From: Streblospio benedicti
Lineage: Eukaryota; Annelida; Polychaeta; Spionida; Spionidae
Reading direction: 5' to 3'
DNA length: 64,000 nt
Assembly: GCA_019095985.1 (NCBI GenBank)
Contig: CM032659.1
Location: 14,977,530 to 15,041,529, forward strand
In this document: positions 28,371-53,287 of the stretch, piece after piece
How the letters are laid out: each line of letters starts with the position of its first letter
Numbering within the stretch: position 1 is the first letter of the stretch
Translations under genes and position numbers: made by a program
The notes under the pieces: model-generated
The model's database searches: none
Told to the model about the DNA's origin: nothing
Seen by the model: only the letters and a program-made list of their open reading frames with translations

Positions 28371-31300
28371 GATGTGGCTGTGTAAGGGGAAATAAGTTAG
28401 TACATTATATGGCTTCCTGTGATCCTGAAATGAAAACAACTGGACAATATATGAAAAATGGTCCAAAGTATGCTGACAAATATAATAATAACAATATATG
28501 TTCAAAGATTATCCTTTTCTTCTTCACCACTACGCATTTCTGCAAAGCATGCAACCATCTAAATGGATGAAAATTGGTGCTCACATTTTCCACGCAATAG
28601 ACAAAATATAACCGGCACAGCAAAAAATGGAGTTGTAAAGACCTAATAAAGAGTTTATATGGTAAACTGCATACATATGTCAATTTATACACCCTAGCAT
28701 TTATAGGACAATATGCATGTAAGTTTAATATCGTATAATTGTAAAGTAATTCCATTAGTTTTATTTTTGTGTTTGTTGTATTGAATATGAATAATGCAAA
28801 AGTAAAATAATATACATTGAAGAACAGTAATTGTTATGCAGATTGAAAAGGAGGTGTTGCCTTGAAACTAGAATCAAGAGGAATAAACACTTTTTAAAAT
28901 TTTAGAGCGTTCAGGTACATGTTGCATGGTAAGAAGAAAGAATATATATTGTAAAGATTAGCAAGGTTCCTAGGCGCATGCGTACTGCGGCACTTGATAA
29001 GACAGACGACACTTTTGTTATTGAAACAAAAGTCTTATACCAGCAGGATTTCTCTTAATGGTGATATTCTTGTATTTCGTGTTAAAGACATTCACGGTGG
29101 GAGTGAAGTAATTAAGTGGGTGTTATTGACACACAGTATGGTAACCCGTCAGCGAATCAAAACTTTAAAAAAAACTAACTGCAGTTGTTCCTTTTTGAGT
29201 TCTTAAACCTTGGCCACACAGTTGGGCCACTGGTAAAGATGAGGTGAGATAGCAATATAAGTAACGGTACATGTAAGTGTCGGTACCTGTGATTTTAAAG
29301 GCTTCGAAGTGTTATATCGAACATAATGGAAGGTGTAAATCTAACCGTTTGCACTTTGTTCGCACTTGTATCCGTTTTCCCATGTGCTCAGCTCATCCGT
29401 CTTCACAATTAACACGGTCTCATGTTGCACGAGACACGTGAGGGGGATTTCATGTTTGTAATTGTGTTTTAAATATGATTATGAATATCCACATAAATGC
29501 TCCTATTACTATCATGGTATACAGAGCTATGATTGTGGCAAATGCTTGGGTCCAGGGTAAGAGCCACTAATATTTCCTCTTTATTTTTGCTTTTAAACTC
29601 ATCGTTAACGTGTGTTTCCAGCAAAGTGGAAGTTCTATTGAAGAGTATCGTCACGTTGAAAAATCACTTATGAAAATTGCTCACATTTTGAAGAAAGTAA
29701 AGCTATGTCAACTTATGTAACAATTTTTGCAAGATGTGTATTGTGTAACTCTTTTCATGCCTTTGGGCTAACATCATGCAAATCCCACTATTCCACAGCA
29801 TTTTACTAAGAATATAGTATCACTAATTCAATTATTTTGTCATACTATGGCTGGTATGTTTTGTATCATTCAAATGTATTTTAACGAGAATCTGCTTTGT
29901 TTCATGATGATCTCAAGCAAACCAAAACAAGTTCCTTTCATCACATAAAACTACTCTAGTCACTCGAAACTCAGGGTAAGCCTACATGTAACACGAATGT
30001 GTTCTGTATTGCATTCTATTTTCGAATTAAGTGGGCCCAACTGTACCAGCAGAGAATGAGATTGTGCATTTTGTATTAGAAAGTTCAAGAACAACACACT
30101 GGCGTGAAACCCATTTGTCCTGCTGAGTGCACACCCGGAAGCGGAAACAATAGTGGCAGGTGCGCTGCTGCATTAAGAGCGTTTGGAGGGCAACCTGGTC
30201 GCACTCATCCCCACCTTAAATTTACTACTTCATTTATGTGAACTTCTATAGTATTTTGGAGAGAATAAAGTGGTGATAATTTAATTCAGATTTGGGTTAT
30301 AAGGCCCTATGTTGATGTGAAATCCATTATTGCTTTTTGTACTGATTAGCTTTCCTTAGCCATTGAATGGAATGTGCATTAATTAGTGGTCGTGAGAAGC
30401 ACTTGCAGTTTGGAGAGAGCGTGTGATTGATTCAAACCAAGTTTGACCAAAGTGCATTACCTGGTTTGAATTTGAAAAAGAGTGACATGCAAAAGGGACT
30501 CGGGGAAATGAAGCCGCAGAACGGTGGTGACGAAAACGAGAACTGGTACGTTCACACTCAATGGGTAAAGTTACACACGAATACAACGTCCAAAATAGTC
30601 CCTTTACGTTATAGATCGTGTTTGTACAGCTGGGAGTCAGCAGATGTTGATTTCTGGGACTCCTTAAATTTCTGTAGACCGCGGATTGGTTTAAAGGGCC
30701 GTAAACAAAACCTATTTGTAGGATGATTATTCAGGATGTTGTATCGTAACTATTTCAAAATTCAAATTTAAAAAAAAAGAGATCGGGTGGATTATATTTT
30801 TATTATCTGTCATTCACTAGTATAAGGGCTTCAAATATTCAAAAGTAGACATTCTTGTTGAACTCATATGTCACGATTCATCACAATGACTTAAAATACC
30901 GTGTTGGTGGATTTGTTTTAAAAGTTTATCCCTAATACGTTACATTGACGTTTTTATTTCTCATAGTGTTCTTGTACAAAATAATGTCATGGAAGTCTGA
31001 TACTCAGAGTGACATATATGTGCATTGCCACAAAATTAGTATTTAATATGATTGCCTGTGTTGTATTACAAATAATACTAAAGCTGGTAGTGTTTGGCTT
31101 ACATCTGTGGAAAAGGATATTTAACAACAAATCTTTCTGTTAATACTACTTTGAATTGTTGCTTATGTTCCTATTTTTTCTATACAAAATATCAAATTCC
31201 TATTTTTGAAATATTCATAAATATACATATATATTCTTCAGCTTAACAGCCTCACCGTGTCACAAATTCATACATTGCAGAAAAAATGTCACATGCACAC

Positions 31301-32229
31301 CCTTTCTAGTCGACTACTTCGAGTGCAACAAGGATGATATGTAGTTTTTCATTCCCACATCTCTTAAATATCAGTACTAAAAATGTTTCACACATTGAGG
31401 ACACCTAACCTAGTGTAAATACCTTTCTCTGCTCTCAATAGAGTCCCAAGCAGCAAGGTTTTACTGTATACACTTTTTTTTTCATTGATGCACCATCGCT
31501 CCCACCTCCCAAGCAGCCGACTTTGAAGAAAACTGAAAGCTGTGAATTGGCTGTGTACGCCTTCACGCTATAGCGTCAATCCTGACAAGTGTAATGTAAG
31601 CTTAGTCTTTACACTCCATCCTCTGGATACAGTTGTCATCAAAGTGTCTGCTTTTCAGCATCCATGCATCCATGCAATGTCATTGTATTATAAATAACAA
31701 GCAAACATGCAATTTTTACAAGCCTCTCAAGACTGCGAATACAGTAATTTCAATATTTAGGTGCTTATCATTAACTAATTACATTATCAAAATTGTTAAC
31801 GCTTTAGTTTGCAAAATAAACTAGAGTTGCACGTGGCCCGTAAATCTCAAATTATATGGTAACACAAATATATCTGTTATTTCATTTTTGAGAATAGCAA
31901 TTTCTATTAATTTGCTATTTTGCATTGTAAACGCTTGATAACTTGATAGCTGATTTAACATCTCATCTCTATAACAAAACACTAATTCCTGTAATTATAA
32001 ACCCAATGAGCATTTCTTCTATTTGGACTTCATATAACAGACGGTGCTATATATTTTCCTTTAAAAACGGTCAAAAAATGTGTTTAAGTTGAAATTAACC
32101 ATAGCTAGTGGCAACATTACCATCTGCATCTTGCGCATTCAAACTATGAGTGTGTGTGTGCTCGAAAACTCTTATATAAACTAAAATATAAAAGACAAGG
32201 AATACAAACTAAACTAAGTGACTACTTAC
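28371..32229 (-). other. Probable first intron / 5' region of the GPCR gene
   Basis: On the minus strand a good 3' splice site (TTATTTCCCCTTACACAG) ends 6 bases before the exon 1 ATG, so exon 1 likely follows a 5' UTR intron. The rest is AT-rich. At 28440-28850 lies the sequence whose words are interleaved in duplicate 2. I see no other gene or clear element to 32229. Confidence 0.5.
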
Positions 32230-32337
32230 TCTGAGTGGGGAGGCGAAGACACGCTGCACTGACGGCGGTGGCGGCTGCGGGTCCCGCTTTTATGGTGCTG
32301 TAGACTCAGGGCCGCCGAGTGGAGCGAGCCTCACGTG
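32230..32337 (-). promoter_or_regulatory. TATA/Inr core promoter with E-box and 5' UTR exon, probably for the GPCR
   Basis: On the minus strand CATAAAAG at 32287-32294 lies about 31 bp upstream of an initiator-like TCAGT whose A is at 32260. A short GC-rich leader then meets a strong donor, CTCAGA|GTAAGT, at 32229/32230. A perfect CACGTG E-box (context TCACGTGA) is at 32332-32337. The nearest minus-strand gene downstream is the GPCR, whose exon 1 is preceded by a 3' splice site. The linkage is inferred from position only. Confidence 0.5.
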
Positions 32338-32344
32338 ACTTGTC

Positions 32345-33650
32345 GCAGCAGAGTGTGGGTTTGGGATCTTCATGTTCTTCTGTCAAAAGGTAGCGGCGAC
32401 GGCGGCGGCGGCTGCCATGGGCTTGTGTTTTTATGTTCGTCTGTCACTGGGTTTCCCACCCAGCTTTGAAGCATTAGGTATATAGTGGCTCCAGCGTTGG
32501 GGATCCCATTTAAACCAACTATAAAGATGTTAACGCGACAAACAAAACCATACGTACGCGCAGGCCTGCATATTAGGGGAGATAAGGTCCAATTCCACAC
32601 GCTTGGTGTTTATTTTATTAGGCTCATCGTCATATCTCACGGCTACATACGCAGTGTATAGAAGTTATTGAAACACTGAATATAGGTGCAGTGTAATAGA
32701 AATTCCTGTAGACCGACGATGATCAGGTTGGATGAATGAGTTTTAAGCCTTGTTTCCTTCTGGCTGTTTCCCATAGCTATCCCTTAATTTTACGTGCGTG
32801 GAAGAAACACCAAAGGAATAAATCAAATGCGCTATTCAGAAGTTTGGTATGGTTACCACACCCCCTTCAAGCCGTTAGAGCTTCAGATGCTCCAGATGCT
32901 CCACCTGCTCTAGATACCCCTCCAGACGATCCAGAAAAGCAGACTTGCATGCCGGTCGATCGCAACAGTAGCAGCGGCATTTATGTTCTGAATAGGTCGA
33001 TCATACAGCCTTCCAAAGCCGCCAGAAAGGTCGTTCCGGTACCGAAGAGGATAAAACATCGTTAGGGCAGAACCGGCCAGAGGTGGCCTGTTCCCTACAG
33101 GCACTACCAAACGAACCAGAAAACTCCAAAATTGAAAACAGATTATCAACGATCCACCTCGAAATGACACTTCTGGCGGTTTTTGGAGCATCTGGATCTC
33201 CTATATGCGACATTTGGCCGGGGTGTGTACTAGTAATACATCAATGCAACCGAATGGTCAAGACTTTGGTTCCCGGTGAAGACGCCGAAAAGGATATGTG
33301 TTCGTTCGTTCATACAGGGCCTGGGACAAGTTTAGATTCTATGGATGGGGTGTGGAGTGTGTTGAGGAAACTAAAATGGTGTGCAGGTACTTGTTGGTAA
33401 ATGTGTGCTTGTGATCACCACGGCGATGTATTAGCATCCTGTTGCAAGTTTGAAAATAACTATGTCGAAGTGTTGGCCAAAAGGCGAAGAGCACTGCACA
33501 GCACTACTGAACTGGTCTCAAACTGTGTAAGACTAAGAATATATAGATAACAGTTCTGGCTGGAAAACTAAATGCATGTTTAGCAAATTTTCATTTTATA
33601 TAAGGTAAAAGTCAAGAACCCTTCCGCCCACGTGACTGAATACTACTCAT
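32345..33650. other. Spacer between the GPCR promoter and the protease gene
   Basis: Moderately GC-rich near 32380-32420 (GGCGGCGGC run) and at 32850-33200. A 109-codon plus frame (32736-33065) contains a DAPDAPPALDTPPDDP low-complexity stretch, but I cannot support it as a gene. Otherwise nothing recognised. Confidence 0.45.
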
Positions 33651-33654
33651 GCCC

Positions 33655-33723
33655 AGATAAGATACGTGTATATTAACCTTTACCGCAAAGATAAGAACTG
33701 TTATCAAATTATCAACGATATAC
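33655..33723 (+). promoter_or_regulatory. GATA-site cluster and TATA-like motifs upstream of the protease homologue
   Basis: AGATAAG at 33655-33661 and 33689-33695, plus TTATCA (inverse GATA) at 33701-33706 and 33709-33714, give four WGATAR-type sites in 60 bp, about 50-110 bp upstream of the ATG. TATA-like TATATTA (33669) and GATATACG (33717) are present. GATA factors drive digestive-tract proteases in many animals, so gut expression is a reasonable inference. Confidence 0.4.
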
Positions 33724-33763
33724 GTGTGCATTTCAACAGAGCTCACTACTGTGAACAGCCAAT

Positions 33764-38240
<4,477 letters not shown>

Positions 38241-38270
38241 TCTACCAATTTTGACGAATATGTTGACAGA

Positions 38271-38276
38271 AATAAA
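38271..38276 (+). terminator. Polyadenylation signal of the protease homologue
   Basis: AATAAA, 30 bases after the TAG stop. Confidence 0.6.
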
Positions 38277-38754
38277 ATTATCATTCGTTTCATTTTGCTT
38301 TTTGTCTGTACTGGGACATGTGTTCATACTTTTAAGTACATGTAGTTGTACAGAATGGTCCATGCATCTTCTATTAAATATATGTTTATCATATAAATTT
38401 AATACAAGCTAAGAATTATTTGAAACCTGTCAAACTTGCCATTAAACCAATTTTAGAACTATTCGTCGTGGATGGCCATTTAAAGCACTTCGTTCAGAAT
38501 ACAATCTTTATCAAACTTGAAATATGTTTGCTGTCAGGTAGTAGATATGTACGCCTGTCACACCAAAGCTGGAACTGACAAGAATGTAGTCATAATCACT
38601 CTAGGTACGTTCCTGGTGTTTTCTAAAAACTCGATCTGCAATTTGACAGCACAAATTGTTGGTTCAAAAATATTTCAAATGTAACAACATATCTGCTTAT
38701 AATGAAACAATAGACCAGGTTATGAAGTAGATCCTACGCAATGTCTGGTGCCAG

Positions 38755-40165
38755 ATAATTTTAGGCCGGGCTGGCTGGTTTCAAAAGTAGGCTAGAATAC
38801 TTTTTGTCAGAGCTGGCTACTTTTAAAAGATTATTCTTGAGGTGTAAGTGTTAACTGTAATGTGCTGTTCAGTTAAAAACAAAGTGTACCACAGCAATGT
38901 ATTGTTTGGTAATCCATTTCGAAAAGGGGTAACACAAAATATACTAATAATACGAGTCATTATTTAAGAATTGGGGGTTGGAAGTTTTCTAGAAACGGGT
39001 TTGCAAATCAAACATATGACCCCCCCCCCACGCTGCTTGTAAATCAAACATATGACCCCCCCACGGGGTTCGCAAATCAAACATATGACCCCCCCCAATT
39101 GAAATATATGTCTGAAATATGAACTTCCGACCCCCCACTTTAGTATATCTTACCTAGCATATGACACCCACATTTCCACTTGCCCTGTGTATGTATTAGC
39201 AGCATTGTACTGTCATATCTGCTGTACAAATTTGCAAAAAAATATTTAGCTATATGAATGAAACTATGAATGAATGAAACTAGTTTTTCCCCAGTTTATT
39301 AAATGCAATAAACAAAAATGTAATACAAACTGTATATATTAACTTGTCATGATATAAATGGACTGATGCTATTTAATTGATTTTAGAGAAAGCGATTTAA
39401 TCTTCAATCTGTTATTTTGAAAAAAAAGTAAAGAATTTATATTGCATTTTTCCGAAAAATAAAAGTTAGTGGTTAGTCGAAAGACAATTAAACATAATAT
39501 AATTCAATCTTGATAAAGGGTTTCATATTCCATTTCATAAGTTGCTTTGCAGTGGCTCAGATAATTGCTCTAATATAAGAGCCGATGAGGTATTATCAAA
39601 AACTCTAATTTCAATTAATAGCACCAGTCCTTTCATATCATGACAAGTTAACTTTGATATATTTTTTAAGCAGTACAAATTTTGGGGAAGGCATACTTCA
39701 AAAGAAATGTTTTCCATCCAATCACTAAAATCCTCTGTCAAAAGCATTTGGCAAATATGAGAAATACAATCGCATGTGTTGAGTTGACATATTAAACTAG
39801 GTACAAAATTACAAAGATATTTTATACAACCAAATGATTGATCACATACCAAAGAAAAAGCAGAACATTCTACCAACATTTATTAAGAAATATAAATTCT
39901 TGCCACGGCCCCTTTCAGTAAATTTACAAAATTTGGACATTTGACCCCCCCCCCAGTAACATTTCAAGGATCAGAATATTTGACCCCCCCCCCCCCCCCT
40001 CTTCCATTTTAAAAACAACTTCCATTTTGAAAGCATACCACAACATTCAAATTCAAACTTCTGACCCCCCCACAACATTCAAATTCAAAATCTGACCCCC
40101 CCCAGTTTTTTTCCGACCCCCCCCACGGCTTAAATAAAAACTCGGCCCTAACTATATATTCAAAA
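38755..40165. mobile_element. Candidate element with phased GACCCCCC motifs
   Basis: Two clusters of GACCCCCC motifs in AT-rich context lie at 38990-39140 and 39940-40130, all in the same orientation. The outer borders show a weak inverted match, TTAGGCCG at the left and CGGCCCTAA at the right. A 114-codon minus frame (39535-39879) lies between and matches no family I know. Boundaries and class are uncertain. Confidence 0.3.
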
Positions 40166-41907
40166 AAACTTTCAGACAAATATTGAAAATTACCTAAAAG
40201 GCATACTCTATTCATGCATGGTGCCTTAGTTATTTAGCTTGGTGTGATAGTGCATGCATGTTCACCATTCACACGATTAAAGTACATCAGTGCAATATAA
40301 ACAGACTACATGTATATTGCTCATTTAAGGGTGATTTGAGAATCCTAAAAAGTCCAAACTTACAATATATATATATAGATTGAGTTTTTTTTTATATTTG
40401 AAGATTGATTAAGCATAATGGCATATACATCAAAGACAGCATTTACTTCCGAATTCATAAGGCAAACAACGTAGTGTATTGCTTTTGAGTTTGAGACGAC
40501 CGTACAGATGTGAGATGTCAAGACAGACTAGAATGTATGCTATCTATGGACAAGTATTCGCTCATTAGCTCTCAATTATTGACCACCAAGGAGTAATGCT
40601 GGATTGCTGATGAAATATTTACCAAAAAGACTCGTAGCACATGTCACGTAATATTTTGAGCCCTAGCTTGATCCCTAAATGCTTACCCTATAGACCACCC
40701 TGATACTAAAATATTAACCCTAACTTGTGAAGCTATGACACTTATAAATCCAAATCTTATCCATCATGGCACATCGATACCGCTAGTGTGAAAAAAATAT
40801 ATTGTTGGAAAAAAATATTTGAGTTTGTGAGCGCTATACTTCATTGCTACATTACATTTGGAGTACACCGAATAAGTTAAGATATAAAAGCTTAAGGTGA
40901 ATTTTTTTTTGCAAAATATGAACAGATTTTAAGGTTACGTATACTTTGGGTTAACGTGCATCTTTGGTTGAATCCATCTTTCATCTGAAAAGTTGGTCTC
41001 TCTGGAGACATATATCTATAAAATTTGATAGATGATACCTTGCTGTGGCAAGATGGGTTGAATCATAATGCATGTGCACCTGATGAAAATTCATTGCATC
41101 ACATAGAGAAGCGGGACATGAGGTTATTACATCACTGTCTTAATATAACAGTAACAATAGATCTAGAGGTAAATACCAAATGTATTGCAGAATTGTAAGC
41201 AGGTATCGGCACTCAGGGACTCTCAGGAGGGCTGCACATAGTACGTAATGGGAATTTTCCTGTAAATGTAGACCATCCAAAAATTTTAGATTTTGCAAGT
41301 TAGATCTATATCCTATGATACAGTCTTGCAACACATTAAAATTGGGGTGGGAGGGGGAAGGTTGTGGTTGAAGAAGCGGAAAGGGGGGGGGGGTGTCGTG
41401 TTTTTGGGGCGGGATTCATTCTTCACAAACGGACTCGACCTATTAGTCAAAAATGCAATAAGGGTGTTTCTGTTTCACTTGTTCATTTTCTGGTCGCGAG
41501 ACTAGGCTGAAGTCATTTGTAAACAAATGCACGTAGCCCGGTCAAGGTGTTTACAACGTGAGTTGAAATGTCAAACAAAATAATCTTAAATCACGGCTCT
41601 CACATTATGTGTTCCATTGTAATGATAGAAGACAGTGAATTGAACCTTACTGTCATGTCCTTTTGTATTTGAAAATTTATTATGAGTAACTTAACCAATT
41701 AAAAATGTTTAAAAACATTCAAGCTGGGCGATAATTAAGGTTTTTATCTGTATCCTGTGCCCTGCCCCTGTTTTGACAGTCCTAGTAGTGACCCTCTAAG
41801 CTATATTGTGTACAAATCTAAAGGCAGCTGTATGCGTTTTTATTCTTTTAAATGCATGCAGTGTGTATTATGCCACTCAAAGCACCATATTTAGACCTAT
41901 GTTACAT

Positions 41908-42102
41908 GAGGGGGAAATATACCTATTTTGAGATGTGAGAATGGCCCTTGATTCTTTTATGAGAAATGAGAATGAGGGTCCATTCTCTTTGAGAATTGTG
42001 AGGAATTGTGAAATTGTGAAATGAGAATGGTTAGACAATTAATGAGAACGGCCCTGGATTTTTGCTGCGATTTGAGAATGGGGTAGGGTATATTTCCCCC
42101 TC
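41908..42102. mobile_element. Intact 195-bp MITE with 6-bp target-site duplication
   Basis: Perfect 16-bp inverted ends GAGGGGGAAATATACC and GGTATATTTCCCCCTC, flanked on both sides by TTACAT (41902-41907 and 42103-42108). The interior is built of GAGAATG and AATTGTGA words. A diverged copy is at 35621-35785. There is no coding capacity. Confidence 0.75.
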
Positions 42103-42817
42103 TTACATGTGTTGGTGTTTTGAGGTACCTGTCAATTAATATGTATCCAATGAGGGTATTTAATATCAATAAAAGTATCAGAAGTGTTTGAATGAAATGT
42201 CAGCATGCTTGTCATATATGCTACCCCATCAATTCTGAATATCTCACGACAATTGCATATAGGTACCCCAAAATTAGTTTTTAAAATATTGAGTTTAACA
42301 CCCTCATAATTTGTATTGTAGATGTGGTTACTGTCATTCCAGCACTTGCTTTCAACCTGACTTGACACCTAAATATACATGTGTTGGTTTGAAAGCGTGT
42401 GTTGGAATGACAGTGTGGGCATCTACTATAGTATTTAAAGGCATAATTATGTCAGGATTTATTATGAGATTTAATTTGGATAATGACATGTACCTGAAAA
42501 CAACGGTAGTTGACAAAATGAATTCTGTCTCAGACAGCAGCATGCATGTGAGGCTAATCTAATATCTAAAATAAGTGGGCCTTGGGAGGCTTGTACATTT
42601 AACCATCAAAAAACGTCAGATTGGGGCACATGGTGTATCCTCGATTGTTAAACAAAACTGAACCAAAAAGGAAACCTTAGAAATCTGTACAAAAAGTTAT
42701 TGCATAAATTTTCAAACACAAAGTGAGTGTCAGTAAATTTTGGTCGCCCCATCGGTCTATCAATAGTGATTATTTTAAATTATTTTTTAGACTAATCATT
42801 GTTCATATATTTTGTAG

Positions 42818-44806
42818 ATGCTCCGTACATTAAGCAGATGTTGTAAATTTGCAAGAAATGTTCATGAAATCAAACTTCTAAATTTGGTTAAACAAACGTA
42901 TTCACCCCCACTGTTCAGTAGATCATTTTCATTGACTTCAATTGTAAAGCAAGAGGAAGATATGGAAGAACTGAAAAAAAATCCTTATTATGCTAAGTAT
43001 GCAGAAAAATTGAAGCAGCTAGAACAGTAAGTGTTTATATATTCAATCCGATATTTATTGATAATATGTAGTGAAATCTTTACGATTACATATTACATCA
43101 TGCATTTTAAACAGACACCTACGTAATTATGTAACATGTCGGTCTACAAACGTGAGTCATAACGACAGTGCCCGCATATACACTATGTGGATATGTAGAA
43201 TCAAATAATAAGACGTCTGTTTGTCGTAAATTTTCTTAGTGCTGAAGATGAGTCCAAGACACAGATAATTGTCAATAAAGATATGAAAATTATTGTCTTC
43301 TTTACTTTTCATATGTCTGTATGTGTGTACAAAGTTTTTAAAAAAAGATCACGTTTATTCACACATTTAAATAGATTTACTTTCATCGTTTCATTTAAAG
43401 TGGTATTTTACTTTTCATGAATAAACCTTGCTTTTTAATCTTGTAGGAATAAACCCGAGGAGTTTCAATCAAAGCTGAATGTGCTCGAGGCTGATAAAGA
43501 GCGACTTGCCGAGGAAGAGAAACAGAAAGCCGAGGAGCAGAGAAAAAAGCTTGAAGAGCAGGCTATTCAGGCTCAGGCCGGGGTGAGCGGTGCACAGCTT
43601 AATGAGAACGTGTTTCTAGTAGTGGTTACATTATGTTCTCTGTAATTATCTAGTAGTTTATTTAAAAGGTTATGTTGTTCTTTTTAGAAATTGAAGGCAT
43701 TGATGAAAGTAGAGTTACTGGAGGACAAAACTCCTGAGGAAATTGAACAGATCTGGCTTGAATACCATAAAGACAAAGACGTTATATTTGGTGTTATACC
43801 AGTTAATGAGTATGAACAATTGATGGAACGTGCAAAGGAGTTCAAGACATTTTTATATCCACTACCACGGGATCAAGGATACGAGTTTATTGTACAGCAG
43901 TTTGACGGGCACATGATCAATTTCACACCACTTATTGCTTTTCAGGTGAGATTGGAACAATTATTTACATAGTGATATTCTGATTCATTTCATAATCTAA
44001 TTTAGTTGTAATTTGCATTTGAAAAATGGAATGTTATATAGTAACCTTTAAGAAGCAGTCTTTTATACATTCATTTTATTCTGTGTAATTGGATGATTGT
44101 GCATGTTGTCCGTTTGTGTAGGCCTATGGTGAGAATGCGCCACCATGTTTGCGGATCACCCACTACACAGAAGTGATCGACAAGGGCATTGTACTGATGC
44201 GCGGCGAGCCCGACCCAAAAGTACTGGTATGTGGGAAAAAACTCCATACCCTAGCATGCACGAATTCATTAACTAGGTTCTTGCTACAAGTCCAATATTA
44301 CCAGATTATTAAATGAATCTTTCCATCTACTGCTAAACCCTTTTAAATTCATGACCTTAAATATTCGCAATTTGATACATACAAGGCAAGTATTTTAATA
44401 GCCTTTATAATTTGCTGTTCTATTAAATTTGGGTCCTTATAATTTAACGGATTCCAGCTTAATTACACTCTTGGATCCTTTAAAGAAAGATTCGTACATC
44501 CCCACTGAACTTGACATGTTGTAACGTATGTCACTTCTGAGAGTGTCTTTCAAGAAGCGGTGGTGACTGGGGCTGTGTGTACATATTTGATTGTTTTTTT
44601 AAATTTTCGTACTTTTACAGACTGTGCACGAAGCTCAACTACTTGCCTTGCAAGTGAAAATGTACTATGGCGTCAATACGGGTTTGAAATTCAATTTGGT
44701 GCGCCAATTCAACACAACACCAGACGCGTTTAAACACCAGGATTTAATCAAAGAGTTTGAGAACTATAAAAAAGACATACAAACTAAGAAAGAAGCAACG
44801 TTTTGA
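42818..44806 (+). CDS. ATPAF1: ATP synthase F1 complex assembly factor 1 (Atp11 family)
   Basis: Exons 42818-43026, 43447-43582, 43688-43945, 44122-44226 and 44621-44806 (TGA) join in frame to about 297 residues. The family chaperones the F1 beta subunit in the mitochondrial matrix before the alpha3beta3 hexamer forms. The N-terminus is rich in Arg, Ser and Leu and poor in acids, as in a mitochondrial presequence. A charged helical segment (KNPYYAKYAEKLKQLEQ, then an EEEKQKAEEQRKKLEEQ coiled stretch) follows. The conserved core includes VIPVNEYEQLMERAKEFK, FLYPLPRDQGYEF and QFDGHMINFTPL, then CLRITHYTEVIDKGIVLMRGE. The length is near the human protein. TTTTGTAG directly precedes the ATG, so an untranslated upstream exon is likely. 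AATAAA at 44885-44890. Its codons are AT-rich, unlike much of neighbouring EFTUD2, with which it is convergent. Confidence 0.95.
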
Positions 44807-44884
44807 AGGGACAAGAAGTTAGTATCCAGATTCATTAAATCAGATGGTTTAATATGTATTGTTTATTTGCTGATGTATCCTAGA

Positions 44885-44890
44885 AATAAA
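44885..44890 (+). terminator. Polyadenylation signal of ATPAF1
   Basis: AATAAA 79 bases after the ATPAF1 stop. The 840 bp from here to the EFTUD2 stop hold only the two 3' UTRs and AT-rich spacer. Confidence 0.6.
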
Positions 44891-45729
44891 TTATATAGTG
44901 CGTCATGTTATACATGAAGCTACAAATATTGTTCGAATAGATAAAATAATGGGGACCCATAATTCAGGTGTTCAGTGTTTATTTGTCTTGGTGGCACATG
45001 CTTGTATACATAAAAAAATTGAAATTAGAAAATTGTTTTTGACATTTATTACACTTTCATCCTCATGTTAAAACATGATTATCACTCACGCATTGTTACA
45101 AACAATATTTTAAATTATAAAAATATATCGATAAAATCATTGCATCTTCTAAACACCAGAATTCATGAAACTGAACACAATATTTACTCTATATATCATC
45201 ATACATAACACTATTTGCCAAGAAATAATTTTCTCAACGAATTCATGCTGCTATTTCAAATCTTATTAAAAATGATCAAGATATTGGAGAACACGACAGT
45301 TGTATACTTTTTGTGTTATAAACAATCATTTGATTTAAATTCTCAAAAAAAGTAGTCATGATGGTAACAGAAGTTATTTTACTAGGACAATATATACTAA
45401 AAGTACAAATTGTGCAGTTTTATCCCTACATAGCTTAATCTCTTAATATTCTCAATATCCATGAACCTTTATCTCACTGTCTGTCAACATGATCCATGAA
45501 TGGATTTCCATAATTATTTCTCTGCTTTTGAAAATCAGTACATCATGATATTTCCAGTAATTTCACATTACCTATTTTCATGCTTCAACATAACAAAAGT
45601 TATTTGTTGGTAATGCAAAAATATCAATATAAAATGCAGAAATATATTGAAATTCAAAATGCAGACAACTGTGAGCTGCATACTGGTAGGCTGACATTCC
45701 ACTAGTGTTCCGGCGTGTAGTGGCGGCAG

Positions 45730-53287
<7,558 letters not shown>

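Larger units (their letters stand above)
38277..42817. other. Intergenic region, protease homologue to ATPAF1
   Basis: AT-rich spacer containing the C-tract element (38755-40165) and an intact MITE (41908-42102). G-rich simple sequence lies at about 41345-41420. I see no gene. The ATPAF1 promoter and any untranslated first exon should lie in the last few hundred bases, but I cannot place them. Confidence 0.5.

Noticed and set aside
32736-33065. A 109-codon plus-strand frame starting MSFKPCFLL
   Set aside because: No homology I recognise, low-complexity middle, opposite frames equally open, and no promoter or splice support.
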